Assembly: GCA_039961715.1 (NCBI GenBank)
Contig: JABRVW010000034.1
Coordinates: 1-60,839 of the forward strand
Length of the DNA: 60,839 bases
Direction: 5' to 3'
From: JACQPU01 sp039961715
GTDB taxonomy: Bacteria; Bacteroidota; Ignavibacteria; UBA10030
Part shown: positions 53,226 to 60,831 of the stretch, piece after piece
Position numbering within the stretch: the first letter of the stretch is position 1
Layout of the letters: each line of letters begins with the position of its first letter
Notes under the pieces: model-generated
The model's database searches: none
What the model was told of the DNA's origin: nothing
What the model saw: only the letters and a program-made list of their open reading frames with translations
Translations under genes and position numbers: made by a program

Positions 53226-54118
53226 AAATAGCGCAATTCAGCCAAAGCGGCAAAGACGCGATTGGGGTCCACACGACTGAGGGGTGGATCGACTTCACGA
53301 AAGCGCATGTGATGTTCGAGTGGATTCGCGGGGGCGTCTTCACACGACCGCTGACCAGCCTTGGCGCGTGGCTCCAGTCGGGCACCTTTGATGCCGGCTA
53401 CGTGCGCGAGGTCATTCGCTTCATCCGCAAGGAACGGCTTGATCGCACACTCGCCATCGAGCGAACGGCGGTGATGAAAGCCCCGATTGAAAGGCCGGTG
53501 AAGATCGTTGCTCTCGGCCTGAACTATGCGCTCCATGCGGCCGAAGGCAAGTTTCAGGTCCCCAGCGAGCCGATCATCTTTCTAAAGGCGGGCTCATCAG
53601 TCGTCGGTCCGGATGAAACGGTGAGGATCCCGCGCGGCATGGGACGCATGGACCACGAAGTCGAGCTGGCCGCGATCATCGGTACAAAAGCGTCCGGAGT
53701 GAATCGAAGAAACGCTTCCTCGTACATCGCGGGTTACACCATCGCCAATGACGTCAGTGCAAGGGACCTCCAGACAAAGGATCTGGAAAAAAGGCATCCC
53801 TGGTTCAGGTCCAAGAGCTTTGACACATTCACACCCCTGGGACCGTGGATGGTCACCGCCGATGAGATCAAACCACCGGTTCATCTGGACATCGAATGCA
53901 GGGTCAACGGAAAGGTCAGACAAAAAGCAAATACGCGGGACATGGTGTTCGATATTCCGACGGTGATCGAGTTCATTTCCAGATATATCACCCTTGAACC
54001 CGGTGACGTGATATCGACCGGTACCCCGGAGGGGATCGGTCCGATCAGGCACGGCGATACGATGGTGTGCAGGATCCAAAAGATCGGGGAACTGAGGAAT
54101 CCTGTTCGCAACAAATGA
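53222..54118 (+). CDS. Fumarylacetoacetate hydrolase (FAH) family protein
   Basis: A protein of 298 residues from ATG 53222 (ATGA overlap). FAH core: KIVALGLNYALHAAE, EPIIFLKAGSSVVGPDE, GRMDHEVELAAIIG with the Glu/Glu/Asp metal ligands, ANDVSARDLQTKD, SFDTFTPLGPWMV, and EPGDVISTGTPEGIGPI. Members hydrolyse C-C bonds of diketo acids or decarboxylate; relatives cleave 2,4-diketo-3-deoxy-L-rhamnonate or L-fuconate in non-phosphorylative deoxy-sugar pathways. With an L-rhamnose isomerase and two SDR genes in the window, this route is a reasonable but unproven reading. Confidence 0.92.
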   Translation: MKIAQFSQSGKDAIGVHTTEGWIDFTKAHVMFEWIRGGVFTRPLTSLGAWLQSGTFDAGYVREVIRFIRKERLDRTLAIERTAVMKAPIERPVKIVALGLNYALHAAEGKFQVPSEPIIFLKAGSSVVGPDETVRIPRGMGRMDHEVELAAIIGTKASGVNRRNASSYIAGYTIANDVSARDLQTKDLEKRHPWFRSKSFDTFTPLGPWMVTADEIKPPVHLDIECRVNGKVRQKANTRDMVFDIPTVIEFISRYITLEPGDVISTGTPEGIGPIRHGDTMVCRIQKIGELRNPVRNK

Positions 54119-55224
54119 GCATTGACAGAATTACGCTGACACACGTTCGGGTTCCCCTGGTCGAACCGTTCCGGATCAGCAGCGGCGAGGTCAGCACCAA
54201 GGATGGGATCATTGTTGCTGTGGATTCCGAAGGCGCAACGGGCTACGGAGAGGCATCCCCCATGGCCGGGGCGTTTTATTCTGACGATACGCCTGAAAGC
54301 GTCTGGAGTGATCTTACAGGCCTTCTGATCCCGGCGGTTCTCCGGCACGGGAGCAGTTCGGTCGCGGATGTCAACAGGGTGTTGAACCGTGTTGGAGGAA
54401 GTCCATTCGCCCGGGCGGGAGTGGAATCGGCCTTCTGGGACCTGGAGGGCCAAAAGACGGGCAGGCCGTTGTGGGATCTGTTAGGGACCGAGAACAAGCC
54501 GGTGGAGTCAGGACTTGCAGTTGGCATCTATACGAGCATTCCGTACCTGCTGGATGCTGTCAGAAGATTCATGCAGGAGGGCTACAAGAGAATCAAAATC
54601 AAGATTCAACCCGGGTGGGATCTGGGTCCGCTTGAAGCAATGCGGAAGCTCTACCCGGAGATGCCTTTGATGGTGGATGCAAATTGTGCTTACACGCGGG
54701 ACGATATCGCGCATCTGAAGAAGCTCGACAAGTTCGGATTGATGATGATCGAACAACCCCTGGCAAAAGATGACCTTGAAGGCCACGCAAGCCTCCAGGA
54801 ATCGTTGCAAACCCCCGTGTGCCTTGACGAGAGCGTGGAGGATGTCGCCTCGTTGGAAAAGGCCCTTGTTCTCGGCGCCTGCCAAATCATCAACATCAAG
54901 GTTCAGCGGGTGGGTGGCCTCATGAACGCCAAAGCCATTCACGATCTCTGCAAGGCAAAAGGCATTCCGGTGTGGGCCGGAACTATGCCGGAACTCGGCA
55001 TCGGCGGAGTGCAGACTGTGCATCTGGCCATGCTCGATAATTTTGCATTTCCGACGGATGTCGAATCGTCGTCCCGATGGTTTACCGACGAAATCATTGA
55101 TCCGCCCCTCCAGGTGAAGAACGGGTTTCTTCGCGTGGCTCCCGGCCCGGGAAACGGCCATCAGGTGAATTTGGAAGTTGTGAGACAATGGACGGTGAGA
55201 ACCGCGGAGTTCGTAGCGTCGTGA
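54115..55224 (+). CDS. Enolase-superfamily OSBS/N-succinylamino-acid-racemase-like enzyme
   Basis: A protein of 369 residues from ATG 54115, which overlaps the FAH stop; an upstream open stretch overlaps FAH and is discarded. The muconate-lactonising subgroup set is complete: Lys161-x-Lys163 (KIKIQPGWD), metal ligands Asp188 (MVDANCAYT), Glu213 (MIEQPL), Asp238 (CLDESV), and Lys262 (NIKVQRVGG). AGTMPELGIGG at about 300 is typical of the MenC/NSAR branch rather than sugar-acid dehydratases, which use His in that barrel. No menaquinone genes are nearby. Pairing with an M20 deacylase three genes on favours racemisation of an N-acyl amino acid or a similar epimerisation. Confidence 0.85.
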   Translation: MSIDRITLTHVRVPLVEPFRISSGEVSTKDGIIVAVDSEGATGYGEASPMAGAFYSDDTPESVWSDLTGLLIPAVLRHGSSSVADVNRVLNRVGGSPFARAGVESAFWDLEGQKTGRPLWDLLGTENKPVESGLAVGIYTSIPYLLDAVRRFMQEGYKRIKIKIQPGWDLGPLEAMRKLYPEMPLMVDANCAYTRDDIAHLKKLDKFGLMMIEQPLAKDDLEGHASLQESLQTPVCLDESVEDVASLEKALVLGACQIINIKVQRVGGLMNAKAIHDLCKAKGIPVWAGTMPELGIGGVQTVHLAMLDNFAFPTDVESSSRWFTDEIIDPPLQVKNGFLRVAPGPGNGHQVNLEVVRQWTVRTAEFVAS

Positions 55225-55234
55225 GGATCCCACT

Positions 55235-56272
55235 TTGAACAAGATGCCACTACGAACAACGTTCTTGGGCCTTCCTCTCCGTAATCCCCTCATGGTCGCG
55301 TCGGGACCGGCGAGCCATGATGTGAACCAGATTGCCGCGGCCGAGGAACAGGGAGCTGGTGCCGTGGTGTTGAAGACGGCCTGTTCGGACAAATATGAGC
55401 ACATGCGGTACTGGCCTCGTCCGAGGTACAAGTTGCTGGATTGGGACAAGCAGATCGCGGGAAGATCAAGGCACTTTACGCTTTATTCCTACGAGCAGGG
55501 GTACAGCGGCACCCTGGCCGACTATTGGGCTTTCGTCAGAGCCTGCAAGGAGAACGCGAAAATTCCCATCATTGGGAGCATTTTTGCCGATGTGGCCGAG
55601 GATTGGGCCGACCTTGCAGTTCGTGTCGAGCAAAGTGGAGCCGATGCGATTGAACTCGATATCTCTTCTCCTCACCGTCCGGGAACGCTGGATTTTGAAC
55701 ATACGTTCATTGCCGCAATCCGGGCCGTACGGAAGGCAGTAAAATTCCCCGTCATTGTCAAGCTCGCAGCAGGTCCGGATGTTCTCCAGCAGGCGGTGAG
55801 CGCTCAGGAGTGCGGAGCAGATGCCGTGACGTTGTGCAATCGGATCAGGGGATTCGATGTCGATATCGAGTCCCGGCGCCCGATCCTTCACGGCAACTTT
55901 GCCGGCGTCGGAGGACCGTGGGCCAAGTATTACACCTTTCGCCATGTTGCCGAAGCCGCCCAGCATGTAAAAATTCCGATCAGCGCAACCGGCGGCGTCA
56001 TGACCGGCGAAGATGTCATCAAATACATTCTGCTTGGCGCTACAACCGTCCAGATCCTCTCCGTGATCATGGTGAATGGATGGGAATCGGTTTCGAAGAT
56101 CAGTGAGGAGATCGAGTCCTACTGCAAACGGCACAATGTTCGGTCTTTGGATGATATTCGCGGCGAGGCTCTCAAGCATATGACGCCCCCAGACAATATC
56201 GTGCGCTGGTCTGGCGAGCCAAAGACAGGGCCACGCAACGTGCTGAAAACGCCCCCGGGGAGACGGACATGA
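55235..56272 (+). CDS. Dihydroorotate/dihydropyrimidine dehydrogenase-like flavoprotein (PreA-type)
   Basis: A protein of 345 residues. TTG 55235 is well spaced behind GTGAGG; ATG 55244 is an alternative. The FMN barrel shows LRNPLMVASGPASHDVNQIAAAEEQGAGAVVLKT, IPIIGSIFADVAEDWADLA, ADAIELDISSPH, FPVIVKLAAGP, GADAVTLCNR and ISATGGVMTGEDVIKYILLGAT. The segment ELDISSPH differs from the ELNxSCP of true PyrD/PreA, where the Cys is the active-site base; here Ser-Pro replaces Cys. It overlaps a small ferredoxin gene, giving a split version of PreA plus its Fe-S tail. It is probably a reductase or dehydrogenase of a cyclic amide or other C=C bond, not the pyrimidine biosynthesis enzyme. Confidence 0.85.
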   Translation: MNKMPLRTTFLGLPLRNPLMVASGPASHDVNQIAAAEEQGAGAVVLKTACSDKYEHMRYWPRPRYKLLDWDKQIAGRSRHFTLYSYEQGYSGTLADYWAFVRACKENAKIPIIGSIFADVAEDWADLAVRVEQSGADAIELDISSPHRPGTLDFEHTFIAAIRAVRKAVKFPVIVKLAAGPDVLQQAVSAQECGADAVTLCNRIRGFDVDIESRRPILHGNFAGVGGPWAKYYTFRHVAEAAQHVKIPISATGGVMTGEDVIKYILLGATTVQILSVIMVNGWESVSKISEEIESYCKRHNVRSLDDIRGEALKHMTPPDNIVRWSGEPKTGPRNVLKTPPGRRT

Positions 56273-56595
56273 CGGTCCGAAGAGGAAAATATCCTGGGTT
56301 GGATCCGCTCCCGCCCCCCTTTGCCGAACGGTATCCGCCCGTGGCCATCGTCGAGGAAGACTCCTGTATCGCGTGTGACCGATGCCCGCCGGTGTGCTTT
56401 TTTGACGCTATCGTCATGGAGGGCCGGCCGCGACACAAATACAAACGGACCGCTGTCATTCTTGAAGAGAATTGCACGGGGTGCGGATTGTGTTTTGAGG
56501 CATGTCCGGTCGATGCGATCAAGTGGATCCCTGACAAGGCTGGGCTTCCGGGACCTCCGAAATTGTCTGACTTTGTGGAAGACACGGACTTATGA
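56269..56595 (+). CDS. 2x[4Fe-4S] ferredoxin
   Basis: A protein of 108 residues from ATG 56269 (ATGA overlap). Two cluster motifs: Cys33-x2-Cys36-x2-Cys39-x3-Cys43 (CIACDRCPPVC) and Cys69-x2-Cys72-x2-Cys75-x3-Cys79 (CTGCGLCFEAC). The layout equals the C-terminal ferredoxin domain of PreA-type dihydropyrimidine dehydrogenases, but here it is a separate gene overlapping the flavoprotein. It should carry electrons to or from that enzyme. No PreT-like NAD(P)/FAD subunit is present, so the outer electron donor is unknown. Confidence 0.92.
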   Translation: MTVRRGKYPGLDPLPPPFAERYPPVAIVEEDSCIACDRCPPVCFFDAIVMEGRPRHKYKRTAVILEENCTGCGLCFEACPVDAIKWIPDKAGLPGPPKLSDFVEDTDL

Positions 56596-57209
56596 AGATC
56601 ATCGATCTTACGCATCCCATTTCGAACTCGATGCCCGTCTATTTCCCCTGGCATCCAGAGACCAGGCTTGAGCGTACGGCGAACTATGAGGATCACAAGT
56701 GCATTGTGACGCGCGTTTCTGTGGGAACTCATAGCGGAACGCACATTGACGCACCATCGCATGTGCTCAAAGGAAAGCCGACCATCGATCAATATGAACC
56801 TCGGTTGTGGTACACCCGGGCACTTGTACTGGACTTCACGCCGCGGGAAGCCAAAAAGGCAATTACGGCGGATGAAATAAGACGAAAACTCAAGGACAAG
56901 GGGTTGGCTGTCATTCTCAAAACAGGCTGGGATGTTCAGTTTGGCACACCCGACTACTATGCAACGTATCCGCCCCTGTCCAACGAAGCGGCGGAAGTCC
57001 TTGGAGAGTGGAATGTCCCCGTGATTGCTTCCGACACTCCCTATACCCTGGATGTACATTACATCTGTCTCGGACGCGGAATTCCTCTTATCACAAACAT
57101 CAACAACACGGCGCAGTTGAAGGAAGGAATTGTCACGTTGATTGCCGCTCCGCTTCTGATTAAAGATGGAGATGGTGCTCCCGCCCGTGTCTTTGCGGTA
57201 ATCGAATGA
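56592..57209 (+). CDS. Cyclase family protein (kynurenine formamidase-like)
   Basis: A protein of 205 residues from ATG 56592 (ATGA overlap). Family landmarks: KIIDLTHPISNSMPVYFPWHP at the N-terminus, VTRVSVGTHSGTHIDAPSHVLKGK with the HxGTHxD metal site, LVLDFTP, AVILKTGWDVQFGTPDYYATYPPLSNEAAEVL and APLLIKDGDGAPARVFAV. These are manganese or zinc amide/isatin hydrolases and related dehydratases. With a PreA-like enzyme before it and an M20 amidohydrolase after it, hydrolysis of a cyclic or linear amide is likely. Length is normal for the family. Confidence 0.92.
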   Translation: MKIIDLTHPISNSMPVYFPWHPETRLERTANYEDHKCIVTRVSVGTHSGTHIDAPSHVLKGKPTIDQYEPRLWYTRALVLDFTPREAKKAITADEIRRKLKDKGLAVILKTGWDVQFGTPDYYATYPPLSNEAAEVLGEWNVPVIASDTPYTLDVHYICLGRGIPLITNINNTAQLKEGIVTLIAAPLLIKDGDGAPARVFAVIE

Positions 57210-58345
57210 TGGTCCGGAAAGAACCCGTGGTACGACTCCTGGCCGATCTCGTGGCCATTCCGAGCATGAATCCGATGGGGCAAAATGTCCCTTCGGATCA
57301 GTATTCCGAAAGCGGTCTCGCCTCGTACTTGATGGAGCATTTGAAAAAGGAGGGAATTGACGCTGAATCATATGAGGTAAGTCCGGGCAGGCCCAACGTC
57401 GCCGGCTTTATTGATGTGAAAGCTTCCGGAACCCTCCTGCTTGAAGCTCATATGGACACCGTCCACGCAACGGGAATGTCCATCGATCCGTTTGATCCGG
57501 TTGTCAAAGACGGCAGGCTGTACGGCCGCGGCTCGTGCGATACGAAAGGTTCGATCGCGGCATTTGTCGGTGCCGTCACAGATTTGCTTCGGAGCGGAAG
57601 CAAGTTCAAGTACAATGTTTTGCTTCTGCTTGTTGCCGATGAGGAGTACAGATTTACGGGTGCAGAGGCGGCGGTGCGAAGAGGATTGAAGGCCGATTTC
57701 GGCATCGTCGGCGAACCGACAAACCTGACGATTGTCCGCGCTCACAAGGGGGTGACGCGTTGGAGGATTCGAACTGAGGGGGTCGCGGCACATTCCGCTT
57801 TTCCCGAGCGGGGACGAAATGCGATATACACGATGGGGGAGGTCATCCGTCGCCTGGAAACATACGCAGAGGAGCTGGCCCGGGGCGAGTCCGATCCGGA
57901 TCTGGGAAACCCGACAATCAGTATCGGCATGATACAAGGCGGTTCGGCAGTTAATGTGGTGCCGGACTTTTGCCGGATCGAAATCGACCGGAGAACGCTC
58001 CCCGGTGAAGAGATCGAGGGGATCCTTGGCTCTGTGGCCGCAAAGCTGGGAGACCTTCCGCATGTTCAGATGGATCCGCCGTACCTCTCGGTTCACGGAA
58101 TGAGCGTTGCAGAGAACAATCCGGTGGTAAGAATGCTTTCAGATGCGTTGACGAGTACCGGCACGGATGCTGTGACCATGGTTGCCCCGTACGCAACGGA
58201 TGCGGGGATATATACCGCAGCGGGAATCACCACGGTCGTATTCGGTCCGGGGGATATCGCGCAGGCCCACACGACCGCGGAGTTCATCGAGCTCAAGCAG
58301 CTGAAGCAGGCAGTTGATGTCCTGAAACACATGATTGCAGGGTAA
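57206..58345 (+). CDS. M20 family peptidase/deacylase (ArgE/DapE-like)
   Basis: A protein of 379 residues; ATG 57206 overlaps the previous stop and ATG 57209 is next. Di-zinc catalytic motifs: LLLEAHMDTVHATG (His and Asp), LYGRGSCDTKGSIAAFVGAV (bridging Asp), VADEEYRFTGAEAAV (Glu pair), and VGEPTNLTIVRAHKGVTRW. The dimerisation lid domain is present (GVAAHSAFPERGRNAIYTMGEVI; TISIGMIQGGSAVNVVPDFC). ArgE/DapE enzymes remove acetyl, succinyl or carbamoyl groups from amino acids. It is the last gene of the coupled run from 52.0 kb and may act with the NSAR-like enzyme. Confidence 0.92.
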   Translation: MMVRKEPVVRLLADLVAIPSMNPMGQNVPSDQYSESGLASYLMEHLKKEGIDAESYEVSPGRPNVAGFIDVKASGTLLLEAHMDTVHATGMSIDPFDPVVKDGRLYGRGSCDTKGSIAAFVGAVTDLLRSGSKFKYNVLLLLVADEEYRFTGAEAAVRRGLKADFGIVGEPTNLTIVRAHKGVTRWRIRTEGVAAHSAFPERGRNAIYTMGEVIRRLETYAEELARGESDPDLGNPTISIGMIQGGSAVNVVPDFCRIEIDRRTLPGEEIEGILGSVAAKLGDLPHVQMDPPYLSVHGMSVAENNPVVRMLSDALTSTGTDAVTMVAPYATDAGIYTAAGITTVVFGPGDIAQAHTTAEFIELKQLKQAVDVLKHMIAG

Positions 58346-58374
58346 ACAATGTTGAATGTAACGCGCTCAGAAAA

Positions 58375-60654
58375 ATGATGACTAAGAGACAATTCGCCGG
58401 GATGAGATTTGTACGCTCCCTGATGGTTTTCGTGATGGTGGGTTCGTTCGGCCAGAGCGGCCTCGCACAGAAATCGTTGTATCTGGAAAAGATCCGGGAA
58501 TCCGCTGAAAAGGGCTGGAAGGATTATCCGGGTTGGATCGAGCAATGGAAGAAGTCGGCGAAATCCAACGTGCTGTGGGGTTACGACGCGCCGGGTGCGC
58601 CTCCTTACCTTGCTGCCATGCTGGGATTTCTCTACGAAGAAACCCGCGACAGGGAATATGCGCGTCGCGCTGCGGAAATCCTGCTCGCCTATGGTCGCCT
58701 GCGCTCCGAACTACCCAAAGGATACGAGAACACCCGGGCAGAGTACAGGGATGGGGTACCCGCAATCTCCAATTTTTTCTTCATGGCTCCCTATATTCGG
58801 GCCTACCTGCGCATCAAAGACGCGGGTGTGCTCGACGCAGAGGCCAGAAAAACCGTGGAGCGCGATGTGGCGGGAAGCGCCGATTTTATCTTCCATTTCC
58901 CTGAGTGGGGCGCGCACAACAGGGCCATATTGAGAGCCGAAGCTCTCCTCTATGCCGCTCTTGCAATCCCCAATCACCCCAATGCAGAAAAGTGGCGAAA
59001 GATGGCCGACGTCATCGCACGCGATAACCTGCATTCATGGGAAATCGAGGATGCCACAGGATATCATGGCGTCTGGCTCCTGTCGCTTTATTCGTATGCC
59101 GAAGCGTCCGGAAACACGATATTCTTCGATTCTCCGCTCACCCACTACTATCTTGACTACTATCTGAAACTCATCGGTCCCCAGGGCACGATTCCCGAGT
59201 TTGGGGATTCCAGATGGAATTCAGGGTGGGAATCACTTCGCTTCGTGCCTGTCTTCGAAAGAGGGGCAGCGATTCGGAAGGACCCGGAGCTGAAATGGGC
59301 GGCGAAGACCATCTTTGAAAGACGTCCCCCCTCTTCGGCTGTCCTTGGTGTCAGCGAGGGGTATTCGTTGTCGGAAGCGTATCGATGGTGTGACGAAACC
59401 ATCCAGCCGCAACAGCCGCACAGTCTGAGCCAGGAAGTCCTGGACGATGTAGTGGGAAAGAAGATCGTCTTTCGCAACGGTTGGACGGAAGGAAGTACCT
59501 ACCTGTTGTTGAATTATCGGGATGAAGGGGACGGAGGATTTCTGAGCCGGGAGTTCCTGCGCAGGACCATTTCCGTGGAAGAGGAGAAGATGCATCATGG
59601 ACACTCGGACGAAAACAGCATCGCCTTGTTCATGAAGAATGGCTCCGTCCTTCTGCACGACGGCGACTACCGCAGCGATCTTCCGAGCGGGCCGTATGGT
59701 GCGTGGAGACAAGACTATTTCCACAACAGGCTCGTGACGCGGCTCAACAAGCGCGACCCCAGGCAGACCGTGCTCGAATTTGTACGGAATTCCGGGGCGT
59801 ACCGGGCCGTGCGCACGCACAAAGTGGATTTCCTGAGGCTTCAGGAAGTGGACATGAGCAGGACGCGTCTGATTGACGATGTTCTGGGGTATCAATGGGA
59901 CCGTACGGTTACCTACGTGCGGGGCCACGATTTCTTCGTCGTCGTGGACGGCGTCAAAATCCTGCGATCCGATTACTTTACGTTTGTCAATTTCTGGCAC
60001 GGCCAGAAGATCCTCGAGAAGGGGGATGATTATTTCGTGCTGGCGACGGACTCTCTTTCTGGTTTTCCCTTTCCGCAAGATCAGGCTCTGATCGTCTATT
60101 TCCCCGAAACCTACGGGAAATCGGCAGGAAGCGAGCAAATCAATCGCAGCAGGCTGACGGAATGGGCGGTCTACCAGACCCAGTCGAGCCACTACAAGGC
60201 CGGTGACACTGAGGTGTTCGTCACGGTCTTGTATCCCGTCAGTCGCCGGTCCATCGACGCGAAAACAATCCGTTCTTCCTTTTCCATGACCCATTCGTCA
60301 AAGCCCTACCGCGCAGTGGGTGTTGAGATCAAAAGGGGTGGAGCCGTCTCGACCCTGGGAGTGAAGATTGATCTTGAAATGGACCTGGCAAGGGAGAACA
60401 TCAGGCCGAGATATCTCTATGATCTCGGAAAAGTGCAATATGGAGAGTTTGGAACGGATGCCGATTTTCTGTACGCAACGGTATCGGGGAAGGGCGTGAC
60501 GTACAGCGCCTCGAATGTTCTCAGGGTCATGCACAAAGGTAAGACCCTGATGGAGGCTCTCCCCAACACACACGGTCTGCAACTCGATGGTACTTCGGAA
60601 CGCGTCGGATTCGTGAAGTGGAGGTTTTGGGAGGATACTGTCATTACGCAATGA
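58375..60654 (+). CDS. Secreted heparinase II/III-like lyase
   Basis: A protein of 759 residues (ATG 58375; ATG 58378 and 58402 are alternatives), 29 bases after the M20 gene and with no clear Shine-Dalgarno. Sec signal (RFVRSLMVFVMVGSFG, cleavage near SGLAQ). Alpha/alpha toroid about 30-330 (GYDAPGAPPYLAAMLGFLYEETRD; FFFMAPYIRAYLRIKD; FPEWGAHNRAILRAEALLYAAL), then the beta-sandwich with KMHHGHSDENSIALFM, which places His408, His410 and Asp412 in the conserved loop, and GSVLLHDGDYRSD. It is probably a third lyase for uronate-containing chains, different in sequence from the two others here. AT-rich repeats follow. Confidence 0.85.
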   Translation: MMTKRQFAGMRFVRSLMVFVMVGSFGQSGLAQKSLYLEKIRESAEKGWKDYPGWIEQWKKSAKSNVLWGYDAPGAPPYLAAMLGFLYEETRDREYARRAAEILLAYGRLRSELPKGYENTRAEYRDGVPAISNFFFMAPYIRAYLRIKDAGVLDAEARKTVERDVAGSADFIFHFPEWGAHNRAILRAEALLYAALAIPNHPNAEKWRKMADVIARDNLHSWEIEDATGYHGVWLLSLYSYAEASGNTIFFDSPLTHYYLDYYLKLIGPQGTIPEFGDSRWNSGWESLRFVPVFERGAAIRKDPELKWAAKTIFERRPPSSAVLGVSEGYSLSEAYRWCDETIQPQQPHSLSQEVLDDVVGKKIVFRNGWTEGSTYLLLNYRDEGDGGFLSREFLRRTISVEEEKMHHGHSDENSIALFMKNGSVLLHDGDYRSDLPSGPYGAWRQDYFHNRLVTRLNKRDPRQTVLEFVRNSGAYRAVRTHKVDFLRLQEVDMSRTRLIDDVLGYQWDRTVTYVRGHDFFVVVDGVKILRSDYFTFVNFWHGQKILEKGDDYFVLATDSLSGFPFPQDQALIVYFPETYGKSAGSEQINRSRLTEWAVYQTQSSHYKAGDTEVFVTVLYPVSRRSIDAKTIRSSFSMTHSSKPYRAVGVEIKRGGAVSTLGVKIDLEMDLARENIRPRYLYDLGKVQYGEFGTDADFLYATVSGKGVTYSASNVLRVMHKGKTLMEALPNTHGLQLDGTSERVGFVKWRFWEDTVITQ

Positions 60655-60670
60655 CCAATGTTCAACACTC

Positions 60671-60733
60671 AATAACCAATAACCAATAACCAATAACCAA
60701 TAACCAACAACTCATAACCAACAACTCATAACT
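60671..60733. repeat. Five AATAACC heptamers followed by degenerate copies
   Basis: Five perfect AATAACC units (60671-60705) continue into two 14-base variants AACAACTCATAACC (60706-60733, the last base differing). The same heptamer occurs at 23214-23241. The tract fills the gap after the last lyase and directly borders the possible insertion sequence. Confidence 0.9.
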
Positions 60734-60771
60734 AACCCTGGGTAATATCTTAGGTTGTGTGTAAAAAGAAA

Positions 60772-60831
60772 ATCGGGTGATCTTCCGGTATATTAGGTTT
60801 GCCAACACTAATAACGGAGGAACCACCCGAT
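60772..60831 (+). promoter_or_regulatory. Inverted repeat enclosing the Shine-Dalgarno and start of the last gene
   Basis: ATCGGGTG (60772-60779) is complementary to CACCCGAT (60824-60831), and the flanking CTTCCG (60782-60787) roughly pairs with CGGAGG (60815-60820). Folding would bury both the ribosome site CGGAGG and the ATG at 60830. Insertion sequences often block read-through translation this way. Confidence 0.45.

Noticed and set aside
54115..55224. menC for menaquinone synthesis
   Set aside because: The catalytic residues fit the OSBS/NSAR branch, but no other menaquinone gene is nearby and the operon partners are FAH, a PreA-like enzyme, a cyclase and an M20 deacylase.
55235..56272. 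pyrD, dihydroorotate dehydrogenase of pyrimidine synthesis
   Set aside because: The catalytic Cys region is replaced by SSPH, a ferredoxin gene is coupled to it, and no pyr genes are adjacent.
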